Origin: Anaerolineales bacterium UBA5069
Lineage (GTDB): Bacteria > Chloroflexota > Anaerolineae > Caldilineales > Caldilineaceae
NCBI GenBank assembly: GCA_002415895.1
Contig: DIAV01000296.1
Coordinates: 1 to 7,957, forward strand
Reading direction: 5' to 3'
Length of the DNA: 7,957 nucleotides
The translations under genes and the position numbers were made by a program. Below are positions 5,926-7,957 of the stretch, piece by piece. A model generated the notes under the pieces. It did not search any database. It was given only the letters and a program-made list of their open reading frames with translations, and had not been told where the DNA came from. Each line of letters begins with the position of its first letter. Within the stretch, counting starts at the first letter, position 1.

Positions 5926-7032
5926 ATGCATTTTGGACCATTGACACGCGTCGTGCTGCCGGCCTTCGTACTCACCATGGGCCTGGCCGCGTGCGTGCCT
6001 GTTGCGCCCACTGCTGACGCAACGACAGCGACAAGCGCAAGCACAGCCACAGCCGCGGTCGAACTTGGCGGCATCAAGGACTTTCTACTGGCGCAGAGCG
6101 AGGCGCTGCTGGCTGACACGGCCGACTTGCAGGCCGCCAGCGACCGCTACTTTGCGCTTGCACAGCAATACAACGGTGACTACAGCGCACTCTGGCAGGG
6201 CGAGAGCGCGGCCGTAGCGGCTGAGCTGGCGGCGGCACGCGCGGCGTGGATTGCCGCCAGCCCCGCCTACGAGCGCACAGAGGGCATCGTGGCCGGTACG
6301 CCGTCGCTGGCCCACTTTGACGTGATTCTGGACGCGGGCGCAAGCGGCGCAGAAGATCCCGCCAATGCCGCGCCCATTGATCTCACGCTCGCCGATGGGC
6401 GCGTCCTCACCCGCCCGGGCAACCTTTTTGGCGTGGCCGAGAGCACGCTTTGGGGCACCGAGCCCACCTACAGCGCCGGTGTTGAGGCGGATCTGGACGG
6501 TGACGGCGCAATCCAGTTCAGCGATAGCCTGCCCGATGCCAACGTGCTCAAGGCCGCAGCCGATGCGCTGCACGCCACTGCCGCTGAGCTGCTGGCCGCT
6601 GCGCAGACATGGCAGCCCAGCCAAACCGACGCCTTCACCGCGCTGGTGGTCATGGTGCCCACCATGAGCGAGTATTTTGCCTCATGGCGCGATTCGCGCT
6701 TCGTGGCGGGTGATGCCTCCACCCAGCGCGACTTTGTTGTCATCTCACGCCTTGCCGACGTGCAGGACATTCTTTCGGGCCTGCAGGTTGTCTACGCCGA
6801 ACTGCAGCCACTGGCCACCTCTGCCAATGCCGACCAGGCTGTGATGGTGAGTGCAGGGCTGGAGGATCTGAAGAGCTTCGTGGCCGATATTGCCACTGAC
6901 GAAGCCGAGGGCCGTCGCTTCACCCCCGAGGAGGCCGACATTCTGGGGGCCGAGGCGCAGAACCGCGCCACGGCGCTCACCGGCCAAATCAGCCAGATTG
7001 CTGCACTGCTCGGCATTGAGATTCAGGAATAG
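5926..7032 (+). CDS. Imelysin/EfeO-like lipoprotein with an EF-hand loop
   Basis: A 368-residue predicted lipoprotein. The hydrophobic signal ends in a lipobox LAAC with Cys23, followed by a Thr/Ser/Ala-rich linker (about 27-43) and a mainly helical body. The segment FGVAESTLWG (168-177) resembles the imelysin-family core GFHAIExxLWG, and the C-terminal RLADVQDILSGLQVVYAEL resembles the EfeO repeat DLxxxQANVDGAxxAY. EfeO/imelysin proteins act outside the membrane in ferrous or ferric iron acquisition. The next gene encodes the start of an FTR1 permease, which supports this role. Two oddities stand out: the motif position normally His (three before Glu172) is Gly169, and DLDGDGAIQFSD (189-200) is a full EF-hand calcium loop right after the core motif. 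The start is well supported by GGAGG (5912-5916) nine bases upstream. Family assignment rests on short motifs and context, so a different helical periplasmic family is possible. Confidence 0.7.
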   Translation: MHFGPLTRVVLPAFVLTMGLAACVPVAPTADATTATSASTATAAVELGGIKDFLLAQSEALLADTADLQAASDRYFALAQQYNGDYSALWQGESAAVAAELAAARAAWIAASPAYERTEGIVAGTPSLAHFDVILDAGASGAEDPANAAPIDLTLADGRVLTRPGNLFGVAESTLWGTEPTYSAGVEADLDGDGAIQFSDSLPDANVLKAAADALHATAAELLAAAQTWQPSQTDAFTALVVMVPTMSEYFASWRDSRFVAGDASTQRDFVVISRLADVQDILSGLQVVYAELQPLATSANADQAVMVSAGLEDLKSFVADIATDEAEGRRFTPEEADILGAEAQNRATALTGQISQIAALLGIEIQE

Positions 7033-7042
7033 TCCAACGCTG

Positions 7043-7092
7043 TTGCAAGCGTGAAGGGATCCGCGCCATAGCGGATCCCTTCACGCTTGCAA
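7043..7092. repeat. Perfect 22-bp inverted repeat between the iron genes
   Basis: Bases 7043-7064 are the exact reverse complement of 7071-7092 around a six-base loop GCCATA. The hairpin starts 11 bases after the stop codon of the EfeO-like gene and ends 50 bases before the start of the FTR1 gene. No T-run follows (TCATGATG), so it is not a classical intrinsic terminator. It may protect the upstream message from 3' decay, partly attenuate transcription into the permease gene, or be a dispersed repeat. Each arm holds a GGATCC. Confidence 0.95.
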
Positions 7093-7142
7093 TCATGATG
7101 ATGTAGGCATTGCCGCCCTGGCTGCGGCTGGAACGAAGATCC

Positions 7143-7957
7143 ATGCAAAGACTCCTGTTTGCCAAACACCTGTTGGTTGTCGCCATTGTGCTGCTGCTGA
7201 GCCTTGGCGCGCTGCCTGCCTTTGGCCAGAGCGCGCCTGTGGCGGCAGACACTGCGGCGCAGACAGCGAATGCCCCGCAAACGCCTGCCGCGCAGGCCGA
7301 GCAGATGCGCACACTGCTGCTGCGCGCCCAACTGGATTTGGGCGCAGACGGCGCGGCTGGATCCGCGGCCATTGCCGAGGCGAACGCTCTCTATGCGGCA
7401 ACGCTGGGGGTACAATTGGCCGCAAGCGCGCCCCAGGCGCACGCACGCGTGCGTGCCGCCTTTGCCGCTGCCGCAGAGGCCGCGGCCGCCGGTGATGGCG
7501 TGGCGCTGGCGGGTGCACGCGCCGCCGCATGGACCGCCCTGCTCGACGGCGCCTACCAGAGCACGCGCGCCGCGATTCTGGCCAATGATGCCCAGCTTGC
7601 CGCGCAATGGCTGCCTGTGCGCGAGTTCCGCCAGGCCACGCGCTTCTCGCGCCCCAATGGCGATGCCTCTGTGGCGCTGGCCAATCTACACGCGGGCAGC
7701 ATCGCTCCGGATGAGGCGCTGCGCGTTCTCAATGCCGACCTGCTCGACACCTACCAGGCGCGCCTCAACGATGCGTTGCGCGCGCTGACGGAGGCCGACG
7801 CACAGGGCTTTGCCCTGCGGCGCGCCGAACTGGCGAGTGGGGCGGCGGGCTATTTTGCCATGCTCGCCCCTGCCTACGCCGAGCAGCGTGGTGTAGAAGC
7901 AGCCACCGCCGCGCAAGCCGCCTTTGCTGCCCTCGCCGCCGATGGCCGTGCGGGCCG
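7143..7957 (+). CDS. FTR1-type iron permease, N-terminal extracytoplasmic domain (partial)
   Basis: The frame is open from the ATG at 7143 to the window edge (271 full codons), so the gene is 3'-truncated by the window, not broken. A signal-peptide-like N-terminus (QRLLFAKHLLVVAIVLLLS) ends near Gly28 (AFG before QSAP). It is followed by an Ala-rich helical domain. WLPVREFRQATRFSRP (156-171) with following DA, then DLLDTYQARL and later GYFAMLAPAYAEQRG, matches my recollection of the N-terminal domain that precedes the membrane part of FTR1/EfeU-like permeases in Chloroflexota and cyanobacteria. The diagnostic REXXE iron-transport motifs would lie beyond the window and are not seen. FTR1 proteins move iron across the inner membrane, typically with an EfeO-like partner, which is what the gene upstream supplies. 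The Shine-Dalgarno sequence is weak (GAACGAAG). Without the C-terminus, a stand-alone periplasmic protein cannot be excluded. Confidence 0.72.
   Translation, partial: MQRLLFAKHLLVVAIVLLLSLGALPAFGQSAPVAADTAAQTANAPQTPAAQAEQMRTLLLRAQLDLGADGAAGSAAIAEANALYAATLGVQLAASAPQAHARVRAAFAAAAEAAAAGDGVALAGARAAAWTALLDGAYQSTRAAILANDAQLAAQWLPVREFRQATRFSRPNGDASVALANLHAGSIAPDEALRVLNADLLDTYQARLNDALRALTEADAQGFALRRAELASGAAGYFAMLAPAYAEQRGVEAATAAQAAFAALAADGRAG

Noticed and set aside
5887..6038. Twelve-base direct repeat AGCGACAAGCGC in the leader and linker of the lipoprotein gene
   Set aside because: One copy lies in the low-complexity Thr/Ser/Ala linker coding sequence; a chance match in GC-rich DNA is the simplest reading.

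Overview
The window is GC-rich bacterial chromosome with all recognised genes on the + strand. Protein styles (an FTR1 permease with a long Ala-rich N-terminal domain, a homomeric ABC exporter starting MYDHSWW, an AspT/YidE-type transporter with central RCK_C domains) and TGn-extended -10 promoters suggest a Chloroflexota-like organism (Anaerolineae/Caldilineae type). This is an impression from protein style, not a demonstrated placement. No tRNA, rRNA, CRISPR array or insertion sequence was seen.

Layout: (1) 18-52, five tandem copies of a heptanucleotide. (2) 92-1129, a trans-polyprenyl diphosphate synthase, probably making a short-chain product such as GGPP. (3) 1130-1421, a 292-base intergenic stretch with a perfect 15-bp inverted repeat and an extended -10 promoter. 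(4) 1422-3068, an AspT/YidE/YbjL-type membrane transporter, followed after 51 bases by (5) 3120-3488, a small four-helix membrane protein of unknown function. (6) 3489-3757, a structured leader before (7) 3758-5671, a fused permease/ATPase ABC exporter with an unusual acidic insert in its nucleotide-binding domain. That gene is closed by a textbook intrinsic terminator with a UACG tetraloop (5742-5783). (8) A strong sigma70-type promoter (5799-5826) drives (9) 5926-7032, an imelysin/EfeO-like lipoprotein containing an EF-hand calcium loop. Then come (10) a perfect 22-bp hairpin (7043-7092) and (11) 7143-window end, the N-terminal domain of an FTR1-type iron permease cut off by the window edge.

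Functionally the first five genes look like unrelated housekeeping or envelope functions. The last two form a recognisable unit: a surface-anchored EfeO-like protein plus an FTR1 (EfeU-like) permease, i.e. an Efe-type ferrous-iron uptake locus with its own promoter and an inter-cistronic hairpin. The most unusual points are the EF-hand inside the EfeO-like protein, the apparent loss of the histidine of its imelysin motif, the 22-bp perfect hairpin between the two iron genes, and the acidic insert between the A-loop and Walker A of the ABC exporter. I see no clearly new defence or mobile system here.
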